Source: Fen-1258 sp964449775 (GTDB lineage Bacteria; Bacteroidota; Ignavibacteria; Ignavibacteriales; Melioribacteraceae). From it: a stretch of DNA of 64,000 nucleotides. Shown here piece by piece: positions 34,386 through 42,713 of the stretch; the first letter of the stretch is position 1; the number at the start of each line of letters is the position of its first letter. A program made the translations under genes and the position numbers. The DNA lies in assembly GCA_964449775.1 (NCBI GenBank), contig CAYVBQ010000017.1, positions 14,297-78,296 on the forward strand, read 5' to 3'. Below the pieces are notes generated by a model, which saw only the letters and a list, made by a program, of their open reading frames with translations, did not search any database and had not been told where the DNA came from.

Positions 34386-36383
34386 TTATTGTATTGAGTT
34401 TTCGAGTACTATCTCTGCTATATCTTTTACTTGAACTGCTTCTTGTTTATCAAATGATTTAATACCATCATTCATCATTGTCATACAGAACGGGCAAGCA
34501 GAAGCAACTGTATCAGCATTTGTCTTTATAGCTTCTTCAGCTCTGTTGTTATTGATCCTTGTACCTTCAGTTTCTTCAAGAAACATTCTTCCGCCCCCGG
34601 CGCCGCAACAAAACCCTTTATCACGATTTCTGTCCATCTCAATCAGTTCAACTCCTTGAATCATTTTCAGTGGATCGCGTGGCGAATCATAGATGGCATT
34701 GTACCTTCCAAGATAACAAGAATCGTGATAAGTTATTTTTGTTTTCACTTCTTCGTTTTTGAGTTTGATCTTCCCTTCTACAAGAAGTTGATTGATCAAC
34801 TCAGTGTGATGAACAACTTCATAGTTTCCACCGAACTGCGGATACTCATTCTTTAACGAGTTATAACAGTGAGGACATCCGGTAACTATTTTTTTAACGC
34901 CGTAGTTGTTTAGTGTCTCAACATTTTCTTGCATCATCATTTGAGCAAGGTACTCATTTCCAAGACGCCGCGCAGTGTCACCATTACATTTTTCCTCAAC
35001 GCCCAAAATTCTAAAGTCAACATTCGCATTCTTCATCAAAGTTGCAAATGCTTTTGTAACTTTTTGATAGCGCGCATCAAACGAGCCTGCACATCCTACC
35101 CAGAACAAATATTCAGTATTGGAATCTTCAGACATGGTTTTAATATCCATCCCATCAGCCCAATTGGCTCTATCCTGTGCGTTGAATGCCCAAGGAGTAA
35201 AGTTCGTTTCTATGTTTTTGAAAACCGCATTAAGTTCGGGCGGAAAATTTGATTCGCCTAATACAAGATTTCTTCTCATATCAACAATCGAATCAATATG
35301 CTCAATAGTTACCGGACATTCATAAACACAAGCCATGCAAGTTGTGCACGCCCAAAGTTCTTCATCATTGATATAATTGTGAACAAGAGTTTTTTGAATC
35401 ATCTCATTGACATCGCCAACTTTAGCCAACATTAAAGGAGCCTTGTCCTCCGTGCGGTGGCGAATGTTTACAATTATTTCGCGTGGTGACAATTTTTTAC
35501 CTGTCGCCGCTGCCGGACATGCAGCAGTACATCGTCCGCATTCTGTACAGGAAAATCCATCAAGGATTTGTTTCCATGAAAGATGTTCAAAATCTGCAGC
35601 ACCATACTGAGTTAAATTCTCGTCTTCCAGATTTAATTTCTTTAGGGCGTATTTATCATCACCAATCTTTGAGAAGTAAACATTCGGAATTGATGTGAAT
35701 ACATGAAAATGTTTTGAGTACGGGAGGAAATTCATGAAAGCGAAAATAATTAGAATGTGAATCCACCAGAATACTTCATATAAATCCCGGGTTGTTTCAC
35801 TCCCACTATTAATCAATAAACCGCTTAGATAATATGAAATAGGACGAACTTCGTAATCAGCCATTATAAAATTTGAATTGGCAATGTGTGTAATATTCTG
35901 ACCAAACATTGAGAGAACAACACCAAGAATAAGCAAAAGAATGATTGCAGCATCAAGATTGTGCCCTTTCACATCTAACCGTGGCACTCTCTGTATAAAT
36001 CTACGATATAATGCCCATAGGACGGAACCCATCACAAGTAAACCAAAAATATCTTGAACCAAAGTTATTGCTGTGAAAACCGATCCGAGAAAATGAAGCG
36101 AGAAATGGGGAAAAAATCCTTGAATAATTGCCTCAATTACTGCAAGAAGAAAAAGCATGAATCCCCAAAAGATCAGGAAATGAATTATTCCGGCAACGGG
36201 TTCTCGTAAAAGTTTTGATTGACCGAATGCTATCTTCAAAACATTTTTAATTCTTTCAGCCGGATTATCAAATCTATCTTCCGGTTGACCCAGCTTAATG
36301 TAAGAAAGGATTCTCTTCAGATTATAGAAAAGAAAACCGAAAGCGCTTAAAAATATTATTGAGAAAATAATTTGTTTCATCAT
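34386..36383 (-). CDS. HdrD-like membrane-bound heterodisulfide-reductase-type Fe-S oxidoreductase
   Basis: The 665-residue protein combines an N-terminal membrane region with five or six helices (about 1-225), resembling the NarI/HdrE cytochrome b subunit, with a soluble part. That part has two 4Fe-4S motifs (CTECGRCTAACP at 279-290 and CTTCMACVYECP near 346) and two CCG domains (GCPHCYNSLKNEYP near 505 and CCGAGGGRMF near 605). Such HdrDE fusions pass electrons between quinones and a thiol/disulfide or ETF partner, as with the EtfAB-linked oxidoreductases of anaerobes. No etfAB is in the window. Start codon context is weak; a second Met follows directly. Confidence 0.88.
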   Translation of the reverse strand: MMKQIIFSIIFLSAFGFLFYNLKRILSYIKLGQPEDRFDNPAERIKNVLKIAFGQSKLLREPVAGIIHFLIFWGFMLFLLAVIEAIIQGFFPHFSLHFLGSVFTAITLVQDIFGLLVMGSVLWALYRRFIQRVPRLDVKGHNLDAAIILLLILGVVLSMFGQNITHIANSNFIMADYEVRPISYYLSGLLINSGSETTRDLYEVFWWIHILIIFAFMNFLPYSKHFHVFTSIPNVYFSKIGDDKYALKKLNLEDENLTQYGAADFEHLSWKQILDGFSCTECGRCTAACPAAATGKKLSPREIIVNIRHRTEDKAPLMLAKVGDVNEMIQKTLVHNYINDEELWACTTCMACVYECPVTIEHIDSIVDMRRNLVLGESNFPPELNAVFKNIETNFTPWAFNAQDRANWADGMDIKTMSEDSNTEYLFWVGCAGSFDARYQKVTKAFATLMKNANVDFRILGVEEKCNGDTARRLGNEYLAQMMMQENVETLNNYGVKKIVTGCPHCYNSLKNEYPQFGGNYEVVHHTELINQLLVEGKIKLKNEEVKTKITYHDSCYLGRYNAIYDSPRDPLKMIQGVELIEMDRNRDKGFCCGAGGGRMFLEETEGTRINNNRAEEAIKTNADTVASACPFCMTMMNDGIKSFDKQEAVQVKDIAEIVLENSIQ

Positions 36384-36443
36384 TATGTAAGTAATGGTTT
36401 TAGAAGTTTCGATTTTTTTATTTTTTTGATAGCTATAATTTTT

Positions 36444-37280
36444 CTACTTGAGATTCTTAGTAAGAAATTTTGTTGACTCATCTAAAAGTTTTTCGAACTT
36501 TTCTGTCGAACCGGCAAACGGATGTACAATATCAAATGTATGTCCTGTACCGAAAAGTTTGAATAACTCAGTTTTTGATTTATCAGACCAATAGTAAATT
36601 TGCTCTGCCTCGGCAATAGGAACGGCTAAGTCTTGATCGCCGTGAGCAATCAATAACGGTTTATTCAGATTTTTGACTGCATTCTCAAGATTTAGATATC
36701 CGTTCGCATTCTGTTCAATATCATCGAGCAAAGAAACATTCATCGGCATCAACTGATTGGTTCTGGTGTTTAGAACTTCGAAATAACCATTTTTTCGCCA
36801 TTTTTCTTTTTGTCGTTTAGAATAACGATCCATTTGAGAGATTGCTGCCCAGGTTACAACTGCATCAATATCATCTCTTTTCGAAGCATTAAAAAGTGTT
36901 ACTGCCCCGCCTCTGCTGTGCCCTATCATCCCAATTTTCGAATTCGGATCAATTCCTTCAAAATATCCATTTCTAAAAACATCGAGAAGTTCATTTAATT
37001 CTCTAACTTCTCTGCTGAACGTGTTTTTCGCAAATTTTTCAAGTTCGGTGAATTCTGTTCTGTTTTCACCTACCCCATTATGCGAAAAATTAAATGTAAG
37101 AACAAAGAAACCCTTTTTTGCTAAATATTTTCCAAGATATGGACCGAAGCCCCAATCCTTAAAACCCTTAAAACCGTGTACAAAGACAATTATTTTACCG
37201 AAGAAGAATTGTTCATCAAAATAAGTGGTGACACTTAGTTTTTCTCCGTCAGAAGCGCTAAACGAGTAGTCTTTAATCAT
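36444..37280 (-). CDS. Alpha/beta hydrolase (serine esterase-like)
   Basis: The 278-residue alpha/beta hydrolase has the oxyanion region FVHGFKGFKDWG, the nucleophile elbow GHSRGG (near 113-118), a late acid in HGDQDLAVP and the catalytic histidine in GTGHTFD. The family comprises dienelactone-hydrolase or prolyl-oligopeptidase-like cytoplasmic esterases; no substrate can be assigned. There is no signal peptide. It is the last leftward gene before a divergent junction with the rightward set that starts at 37440. Confidence 0.85.
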   Translation of the reverse strand: MIKDYSFSASDGEKLSVTTYFDEQFFFGKIIVFVHGFKGFKDWGFGPYLGKYLAKKGFFVLTFNFSHNGVGENRTEFTELEKFAKNTFSREVRELNELLDVFRNGYFEGIDPNSKIGMIGHSRGGAVTLFNASKRDDIDAVVTWAAISQMDRYSKRQKEKWRKNGYFEVLNTRTNQLMPMNVSLLDDIEQNANGYLNLENAVKNLNKPLLIAHGDQDLAVPIAEAEQIYYWSDKSKTELFKLFGTGHTFDIVHPFAGSTEKFEKLLDESTKFLTKNLK

Positions 37281-37439
37281 ACGGTGTGAAATATGAGGTT
37301 TTGAGTTAGAAAAGTCAAGAAAACCAATACATAAAGATTTTTTTATGAATTCACATTTTTGTTCAATCCAGCTTAAACCTCAACGCTTATTTCTCGATAA
37401 TAAAGTGGGATTCATCGTTAAATTTCTTAAAGAAGAAGT

Positions 37440-37712
37440 ATGCTAGTGGAAGAAAAAGTAAAATGGTTCGATAAAGCTCTAAAGTTCGCTTTGGATGGAA
37501 AAGTTCATCTAATTATGAAATCCAACAAAGACGGCATTGCAAAATGGGCAATTATAGATAGTGAAAAGAACTTGGTTCTTAATTCAAACCTTGAATGGGA
37601 ACCGGAACCTCCACTTGTGAAGGATAGAAATGAAAGTTTCCTCATTAGAGCAAGATTTGATTTTGATACAGCCGTATCATTATACGATCAATTAAAAATG
37701 TTTGCTCAATAA
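37440..37712 (+). CDS. Conserved-looking small protein, unknown function
   Basis: The 90-residue product is predicted cytoplasmic, with no signal or membrane segment. It contains tryptophans in a beta-like pattern (KWAIIDSEKNLVLNSNLEWEPEPP) and a final helical segment (DTAVSLYDQLKMFA). I do not recognise a family. AGAAGAAG precedes the ATG. It opens the rightward run leading to hisA, 122 bases upstream of it, and has coding-like composition, so I regard it as a real gene. Confidence 0.6.
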   Translation: MLVEEKVKWFDKALKFALDGKVHLIMKSNKDGIAKWAIIDSEKNLVLNSNLEWEPEPPLVKDRNESFLIRARFDFDTAVSLYDQLKMFAQ

Positions 37713-37834
37713 GTTTTCTTCATTTACTCCTCAATAAATTCAATTCCGAATTCATTTTCTTTTACGGTTCATTTCCTTATTTTTCACCCGCAAACAAAAT
37801 TATATTAACGCAAAAAAGTTTTCTTGGAAATTCG

Positions 37835-38587
37835 ATGGGCAAAATTTTAATCATCCCTTCAATTGATATTCAAGACGGAAAAACAGTTCGTGTTGTTCAA
37901 GGCATTCCCGAGTTAGGTTGTATTGAATATGCAAACGATCCTGTAGAAATGGCAATGATCTGGCGCGCCGAAAATGCAAAGTGTATTCATGTAGTTGATT
38001 TCAATGCCTCGCACGAACATGCACACACAAATTATGAATTAATAAGACAGATATGTGAAGCGGTAATTATTCCGGTTGAACTTGGCGGTGGTATTGGCAG
38101 TTTTAATGATGCAAAAGAAGCTTTCGGGCTTGGTGTTTCAAGAGTTGTAATTGGATCGATGGCATTTGAAAATCCGAGAGAATTTATAAAAATTTTAGAT
38201 GAATATACTCCCAACAAAGTTGTTGCCGCAATTGATGTAGTTAATGATGAAGTTGTAACACGAGGAAGAAAGCAGCGCACACATCTTCGGGCAGTTCAAT
38301 ACGCAAAATTTTTAAATTCTTGTGGCGCAAAAAGAATTGTTGTAACTGATGTTTCTACTAATGGAATGTTGACCGGACCAAATATTGAATTATCCAAACG
38401 AATTGCAGAAGCGGCTAATACAAAAGTTACTCATTCCGGTGGTATTGGAGGTTTCGAAGATTTGATTAAATTGCAGCGTGAAGCTTCTGAATATGTAGAT
38501 TCAGTTATCATAGGTCGTGCTTTGTATGAAAATAAATTTCCGTGTCAAAAAATTTGGCGCGTAGCGGAAAGCGGAATTTTTAACTGA
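37835..38587 (+). CDS. hisA: HisA-type phosphoribosyl isomerase
   Basis: The 250-residue TIM-barrel protein of the HisA/HisF family has IIPSIDIQDGKTVRVVQG at the N-terminus (catalytic Asp11 equivalent), the first phosphate loop GGGIGSFNDA, the middle AAIDVVNDEVVTRG (Asp134) and the second phosphate loop HSGGIGGFEDL. HisA isomerises ProFAR to PRFAR in histidine synthesis. No other his gene is in the window; it is followed after nine bases by a cyclic-nucleotide-binding protein. A stand-alone hisA is unusual but the key residues look complete. A paralogue with a different role is possible. Confidence 0.82.
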   Translation: MGKILIIPSIDIQDGKTVRVVQGIPELGCIEYANDPVEMAMIWRAENAKCIHVVDFNASHEHAHTNYELIRQICEAVIIPVELGGGIGSFNDAKEAFGLGVSRVVIGSMAFENPREFIKILDEYTPNKVVAAIDVVNDEVVTRGRKQRTHLRAVQYAKFLNSCGAKRIVVTDVSTNGMLTGPNIELSKRIAEAANTKVTHSGGIGGFEDLIKLQREASEYVDSVIIGRALYENKFPCQKIWRVAESGIFN

Positions 38588-38596
38588 GAGGTTAAA

Positions 38597-39130
38597 ATGG
38601 AAAGAAGTTCAACAGGTGCAACAAGAAGTAGTTTCTGGGCAAATCTTTTTAAAACTCCTACTGAAAAAAGCGAACTGGAAGAAGTTTTGCTCTCGATGCC
38701 TCCTTTTCAACATCTTAATTCCAAACTCCTCAAACTTCTAATGAAAGTAATTCACAATCGTGTCTATGCTGCAAACGAATATATTTTTTTCCAAAACGAT
38801 CCGGGAATTGCGTTATACATCATAATCAAAGGTGAAATATTAATCACACAAGATGAAGGAGGAGATCGTTTCGATTTAGCCATACTTGGTCATGGCGATT
38901 TCTTTGGCGAACTTGCATTATTGGATGAGGCAAAGAGATCTGCATCGGCAATTGCAATGAAAGAATCCCAATTAGCAGTGATCTTTAGACCTGACCTGGA
39001 TGAGTTTGTTGAAGCATATCCCAAAGAAGGTGTAAATGTTCTTAGAGGTATTTCTACTATTGTTGCAACTCGTCTCCGGAATTTGAACCAGGATTACTTT
39101 TCACTCTATCATAAAACTAGAATTAAATAG
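38597..39130 (+). CDS. Cyclic-nucleotide-binding domain protein
   Basis: The 177-residue protein has a single cNMP-binding (CAP-like) domain over residues 30-150. The phosphate-binding-cassette-like GDFFGELALLDEAKRSASAIA segment keeps the FGELAL core and the arginine that contacts the cyclic phosphate. No C-terminal HTH is present, so it is a sensor or regulatory partner, not a transcription factor. GAGAGG precedes the ATG. It sits between hisA and a universal stress protein gene with gaps of 9 and 11 bases, pointing to an operon. Confidence 0.85.
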   Translation: MERSSTGATRSSFWANLFKTPTEKSELEEVLLSMPPFQHLNSKLLKLLMKVIHNRVYAANEYIFFQNDPGIALYIIIKGEILITQDEGGDRFDLAILGHGDFFGELALLDEAKRSASAIAMKESQLAVIFRPDLDEFVEAYPKEGVNVLRGISTIVATRLRNLNQDYFSLYHKTRIK

Positions 39131-39141
39131 AGGAGGATAAA

Positions 39142-39615
39142 ATGGAATTCACTAAAATGATTAATAATGTATTGGCACCAATTGATTTCTCCGATTACTC
39201 AAAAAGCGCTTTGAAATATGCTGCTGAGTTCGCAAAGGAGTTCAATGCCAAATTGTATCTGATTTATGTAGTTGAGCCAATGATTTATCCAGCTGATTTC
39301 AGCATGGGACAAATCGCAATTCCTTCTACCGACATAGATTTACATGCCCGCGCCGAAGAAGAATTAAAGAACCTCTCCAAATCAATTAATTCATCTCTAG
39401 TGGTTGAGACTATAATCAAAACGGGAAAACCATTCGTTGAGATCATAGAGACAGCAAAAGAAAAAGATATTGATTTGATCATCATAGCAACACACGGACA
39501 TACGGGCGTTGAGCATCTTTTATTTGGTAGTACTGCAGAGAAAGTTGTTCGTAAAGCACCGTGCCCGGTTCTCACGTTGCGAGAACCCATAAAGGGCTTT
39601 CAGTACAACAAATAG
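39142..39615 (+). CDS. Universal stress protein (UspA family)
   Basis: The 157-residue protein has the Usp fold: VLAPIDFSDYSKSALKYA at the N-terminus and the ATP-binding GHTGVEHLLFGSTAEKVV motif (G-2x-G-9x-G-S/T) near the end, followed by PCPVLTLR. The ATP-binding form suggests a nucleotide-sensing stress protein. GAGGAGG lies just upstream of the ATG. It forms a tight group with the cNMP-binding protein upstream and the IF-2B-like gene 12 bases downstream. Confidence 0.9.
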   Translation: MEFTKMINNVLAPIDFSDYSKSALKYAAEFAKEFNAKLYLIYVVEPMIYPADFSMGQIAIPSTDIDLHARAEEELKNLSKSINSSLVVETIIKTGKPFVEIIETAKEKDIDLIIIATHGHTGVEHLLFGSTAEKVVRKAPCPVLTLREPIKGFQYNK

Positions 39616-39627
39616 TTTCATCAATAA

Positions 39628-40413
39628 ATGAACAAAAAAACTATCCCTAAACTGGAAGATATTCTTGCTGATAAGACATCTGGCAGTTCGGAGCTGCTGA
39701 GAGAGATAAACGTTTACTTTCTAAAAAACTTCGATAGAATTCCGAATAAGCTCAAATTAATTTCATCTCTCCAACAACATTTTCGTTCGTTTCAGAATAT
39801 TCAGCGTTATTTAAAACAACTTGGGATGATAGTTCACAGTAAACAGTTGTCAGAAAAATTCTTTACTGAATTTCGCATGAAGAGTGAAACTATCTATGAT
39901 AGAATTTTTGCTAACTCTCTTCCCTACTTAAAGAATAAGAGATCAATTCTAACCATTTCGAATAGCAAAACCGTTTTCGAAATTCTTAGAAAACTGAGAA
40001 CTGAAAACTGTAAACTGCTAACTGTTTCAGAATCCCGTCCAAAGTTAGAAGGAAGAATACTTGCCAAGAAATTAAATAAAGAAAAAATTAGTGTAGCGCT
40101 AATAACAGAAGCAATGTCCGCTAGTTATGTGAGGAAGTGCGATTGTGTCATAATCGGGGCAGATACAGTGTTGAGGAATAGAAGCGTAGTCAATAAAGTA
40201 GGAAGTTTTCAATTAGCACTTCTTTGCAATTATTTCCAGAAACCATTTTATGTGATTACTGAAAAATCGAAGTTCAGCTTGAAAAATGAATTTAAGCAAA
40301 TTGGAGAATCGACTGAGGAGATTTGGAAAGATGCACCAAAAGGAGTTGCAATAAAAAATATTTATTTCGAAAAAATCCCCGCATCACTCATTTCAAAAAT
40401 AATAACTGATTAA
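39628..40413 (+). CDS. IF-2B/ribose-1,5-bisphosphate-isomerase-like protein (complete copy)
   Basis: The 261-residue protein has a helical N-terminal part and a Rossmann-like C-terminal domain of the IF-2B family (eIF-2B alpha/beta/delta, MtnA, R15P isomerase). It keeps VSESRPKLEGRILAKKL and the DCVIIGADTVLRNRSVVNKVG block, which carries the catalytic-type Asp and a KVGSFQLAL strand. It may isomerise a phosphorylated sugar; the substrate is not predictable. Residues about 122-132 are encoded by a simple AACTG-type repeat (39992-40024). From codon 55 onward the gene is duplicated almost identically at 53.5 kb. This copy is the only one with its 5' end. Confidence 0.82.
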   Translation: MNKKTIPKLEDILADKTSGSSELLREINVYFLKNFDRIPNKLKLISSLQQHFRSFQNIQRYLKQLGMIVHSKQLSEKFFTEFRMKSETIYDRIFANSLPYLKNKRSILTISNSKTVFEILRKLRTENCKLLTVSESRPKLEGRILAKKLNKEKISVALITEAMSASYVRKCDCVIIGADTVLRNRSVVNKVGSFQLALLCNYFQKPFYVITEKSKFSLKNEFKQIGESTEEIWKDAPKGVAIKNIYFEKIPASLISKIITD

Positions 40414-40418
40414 TAATA

Positions 40419-40443
40419 ACCCAGCAAAGAATCATTGCTGGGT
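40419..40443. terminator. Bidirectional terminator (left copy)
   Basis: The stem ACCCAGCAA / TTGCTGGGT with a 7-base loop lies six bases after the IF-2B-like stop. In the intact arrangement it separates this gene from the convergent TPR gene. Confidence 0.7.
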
Positions 40444-40468
40444 AATTTCCTTCTCTAAAATCCAATTA

Positions 40469-40618
40469 TTATTTCATTTGAATAGTATTTTGATCGAGTT
40501 GCTTTACCAATTGAGCCGCTAAATGACCGACTTCAGATTGAGGATATTTATTAGCCAAATCTTGCCAGATTGCTTTTGCTTTTTTCTCATCGCCTTTAGC
40601 TTGTGCTAGTCCGGCGGT
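40469..40618 (-). pseudogene. TPR protein gene, 3' fragment
   Basis: These 150 bases equal the last 49 codons and stop of the complete TPR gene at 54177-54803 (ending AAQLVKQLDQNTIQMK). Similarity ends sharply at GGCGGT (40618), after which the sequence changes to a tRNA-Ser-like piece. There is no start, so the fragment is dead. It is the truncated right edge of the left repeat copy. Confidence 0.9.
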
Positions 40619-40650
40619 CTTGAAAACCGTTAAGGATGTAAGTCCTTCGG
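40614..40650 (+). other. tRNA-Ser(UGA)-like fragment at the repeat junction
   Basis: GCGGT-CTTGAAA-ACCGT forms a 5-bp anticodon stem with the typical bacterial tRNA-Ser loop (anticodon TGA). It is followed by a class-II variable arm AAGGA / TCCTT. The acceptor, D and T arms are absent. The first five bases are shared with the end of the duplicated TPR fragment, so the junction shows microhomology. Probably a recombination scar, not a functional tRNA. Confidence 0.5.
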
Positions 40651-40748
40651 AGTGAGGCTATATAACTGGTAATTTTATAGATTTATTACTGCCCATTCGT
40701 GTAGTGCGCAAAGAAAAAAATGTATTTAACTTCTTGTAAGTTAGATAA

Positions 40749-40766
40749 TTAGAAGATAACTTCTAA
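40749..40766. promoter_or_regulatory. Palindrome upstream of the FG-GAP protein gene
   Basis: TTAGAAG-ATAA-CTTCTAA is a perfect 7-bp-arm palindrome about 100 bases before the start codon at 40867. It could be an operator for the secreted-protein cluster, but nothing confirms a regulator. The remainder of 40651-40866 is AT-rich and should hold the promoter. Confidence 0.3.
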
Positions 40767-40866
40767 TACTTAATCAATTTAATTAATTAAATAAGGGCAG
40801 ATACTTCAACAAAGATTCTAATTCAACAATTATTTATAACTCTCAAAAACAACATAGGAGGCTTTA

Positions 40867-42534
40867 ATGAAAAGATTATCATACCTTGTATTGTTTTTCT
40901 CATTGCTGCTTGTAATTCAAGTTCAAGCACAATTATTTACACGCACAGCAGAGATCAAAGAGCCCTCTGGTAAAGAGGTTGGTGGTTTTGGTAATATAAT
41001 TGCCGGAGTAGATTTTGACAAAGATGGAAAACCAGAAATTTATGCATGCAACACAAATGCAGTTGATCGCGATTACGAGTTAATTCCAAGGATCTATAAA
41101 TTTGAATGGAATAAAACAACGTCAAAATGGGATTCTGTTTGGTCGGCTACTGCACCTATCGCTACACAAAATACATGGCCAGCTTTAACATGGGGAGATA
41201 CAGATAAAGACGGCAGACCGGAGATTTATTGGGGGATAGTTAATGCTACTGTCCCAGCAGTTGGCGGAACATATAAAGATGTTCCAAGAATTTTGGTTTA
41301 TGAATATCCAAATGATGGAAGTAATAATATGGGAGTTTCTGATGGTCTTGGTGGTTTTATGCCAAATGCTTCCACTAGTATACTTCCTTATGTTCCCGCG
41401 GCTCCTTTAAATATAAGACCTATTAAATTTGTTATCGCTGATCCGGATGCTGATGGCAAGGATGAATTAATCTTTTCTGACCGTCAGGGTACAATGCATC
41501 TTGGTGTTCTATCTGTTGATAATATACCCAATTTAGGCGGTGGTACTGAAAAATGGACTCTTGAATATAATGGAACTGGTATTGCTGCATATGGTACTTC
41601 CAGTAAATATGATGTAGCTGTTCTTAATAATATTATATATGCTTTTGATTCCGGTGGTAAAGTTTACGGAATTAAATATGCAAACGGCGCTTGGCAAGCA
41701 CCAAAAGTACAAACAAGCATGACTGCTATAGGTTCTTTTAAAGGAACTAAAGTTGTAGACATCAACAAGGATGGGACGAAGGAAATTTTAATGGCTGATT
41801 GGTTTACGAATACAAAAGGAGCTGGTGCAAAAGTATGGTTATTACAACAATTTGCTGACACTCTTAAAGCCACTGCGTTAGTTGATCTGGAGCCGCTCGG
41901 CGCCGTTCGTTTAAATGGTGCAGATGCCGGCGATGTTGATGGAAATGGTAAATTGGATTTCATTTGTGGATCTAGAAATGATGCAAATAACAGCAGAAGA
42001 AAACCACTGTTTAGAGTTGAGTACCAAGGGGGAGATATTACTTTAGCTGCTAGTTATACTGCTTCTGTTATTGATTCGGCTTATGGAACAAAAACAGGAG
42101 ATCTAGATGTTATAGCAGTTGCGAATGTTGACGGGGATCCAGAAGATGAAATAATCTACACTCAAGGTTATCCAAGAACTGATGTCACCAATGACAGAAT
42201 GCCACTAATTGTTTTAGATAAAAAATTCACATTGCTTTCAGTCGAAAAAGTAAACGATGCAATTCCGACACAATTCTTCCTTGAGCAAAATTATCCAAAT
42301 CCATTTAATCCAACTACTCAAATTAAATTTGGAATTACTGAAGCTTCCAATATTGAGTTAACAGTATTTGATATTCTTGGAAGAGAAATTGCGGTTTTAA
42401 TCAACAAAGAATATTTAGCTGCCGGATCATACAATGTAAAATTCAGTGCAGGAAATCTTGCAAGCGGAATTTATATTTATAAATTAACTGCCGGCAATCT
42501 TACAGTTTCAAAAAAAATGCAATTGCTCAAGTAA
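40867..42534 (+). CDS. FG-GAP/VCBS-repeat secreted protein with T9SS sorting domain
   Basis: The 555-residue protein has a Sec signal peptide (LVLFFSLLLVIQVQAQ). Several Asp-rich FG-GAP-like calcium-loop repeats follow (DFDKDGKPEIY, DTDKDGRPEIYWG, DPDADGKDELIF, DINKDGTKEIL, DVDGNGKLDF), consistent with a beta-propeller of integrin-alpha type. A C-terminal type-A T9SS sorting domain starts at FLEQNYPNPFNPTTQIKFG and ends in KKMQLLK. It should be exported through the T9SS and attached to or released from the surface. A consensus AGGAGG precedes the ATG. It opens the block between the direct repeats. Confidence 0.85.
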   Translation: MKRLSYLVLFFSLLLVIQVQAQLFTRTAEIKEPSGKEVGGFGNIIAGVDFDKDGKPEIYACNTNAVDRDYELIPRIYKFEWNKTTSKWDSVWSATAPIATQNTWPALTWGDTDKDGRPEIYWGIVNATVPAVGGTYKDVPRILVYEYPNDGSNNMGVSDGLGGFMPNASTSILPYVPAAPLNIRPIKFVIADPDADGKDELIFSDRQGTMHLGVLSVDNIPNLGGGTEKWTLEYNGTGIAAYGTSSKYDVAVLNNIIYAFDSGGKVYGIKYANGAWQAPKVQTSMTAIGSFKGTKVVDINKDGTKEILMADWFTNTKGAGAKVWLLQQFADTLKATALVDLEPLGAVRLNGADAGDVDGNGKLDFICGSRNDANNSRRKPLFRVEYQGGDITLAASYTASVIDSAYGTKTGDLDVIAVANVDGDPEDEIIYTQGYPRTDVTNDRMPLIVLDKKFTLLSVEKVNDAIPTQFFLEQNYPNPFNPTTQIKFGITEASNIELTVFDILGREIAVLINKEYLAAGSYNVKFSAGNLASGIYIYKLTAGNLTVSKKMQLLK

Positions 42535-42550
42535 TTTAGTAGATGTTTAT

Positions 42551-42615
42551 AAGGGTTATCAGTATTTGTTTGTAAGCAATTTTTTAAAGAATAAATATTC
42601 TGATAACCCTTTTCA
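42551..42615 (+). terminator. Long-stem terminator after the FG-GAP protein gene
   Basis: AAGGGTTATCAG (42551-42562) pairs perfectly with CTGATAACCCTT (42600-42611), which runs into TTTCATTTTT. The 37-base loop is AT-rich. This likely separates the FG-GAP gene from the TonB receptor operon. Confidence 0.75.
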
Positions 42616-42713
42616 TTTTTATTCAATTGTAATTAGATTAAGATCGTTTTGCAATCCTGCATTGCAGTGCATAATTCGATTATCATACATTTAATTTTGC
42701 TACTGAGGTAACG

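Larger units (their letters stand above)
39789..40618 (+). repeat. Left copy of an 830-bp direct repeat
   Basis: This stretch is repeated at 53497-54326 in the same orientation. It holds the 3' three quarters of the IF-2B-like gene, the convergent terminator and the last 50 codons of the TPR gene. By eye I see only three substitutions, all in the first 110 bases; the remaining 700 or so bases look identical. Confidence 0.92.
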
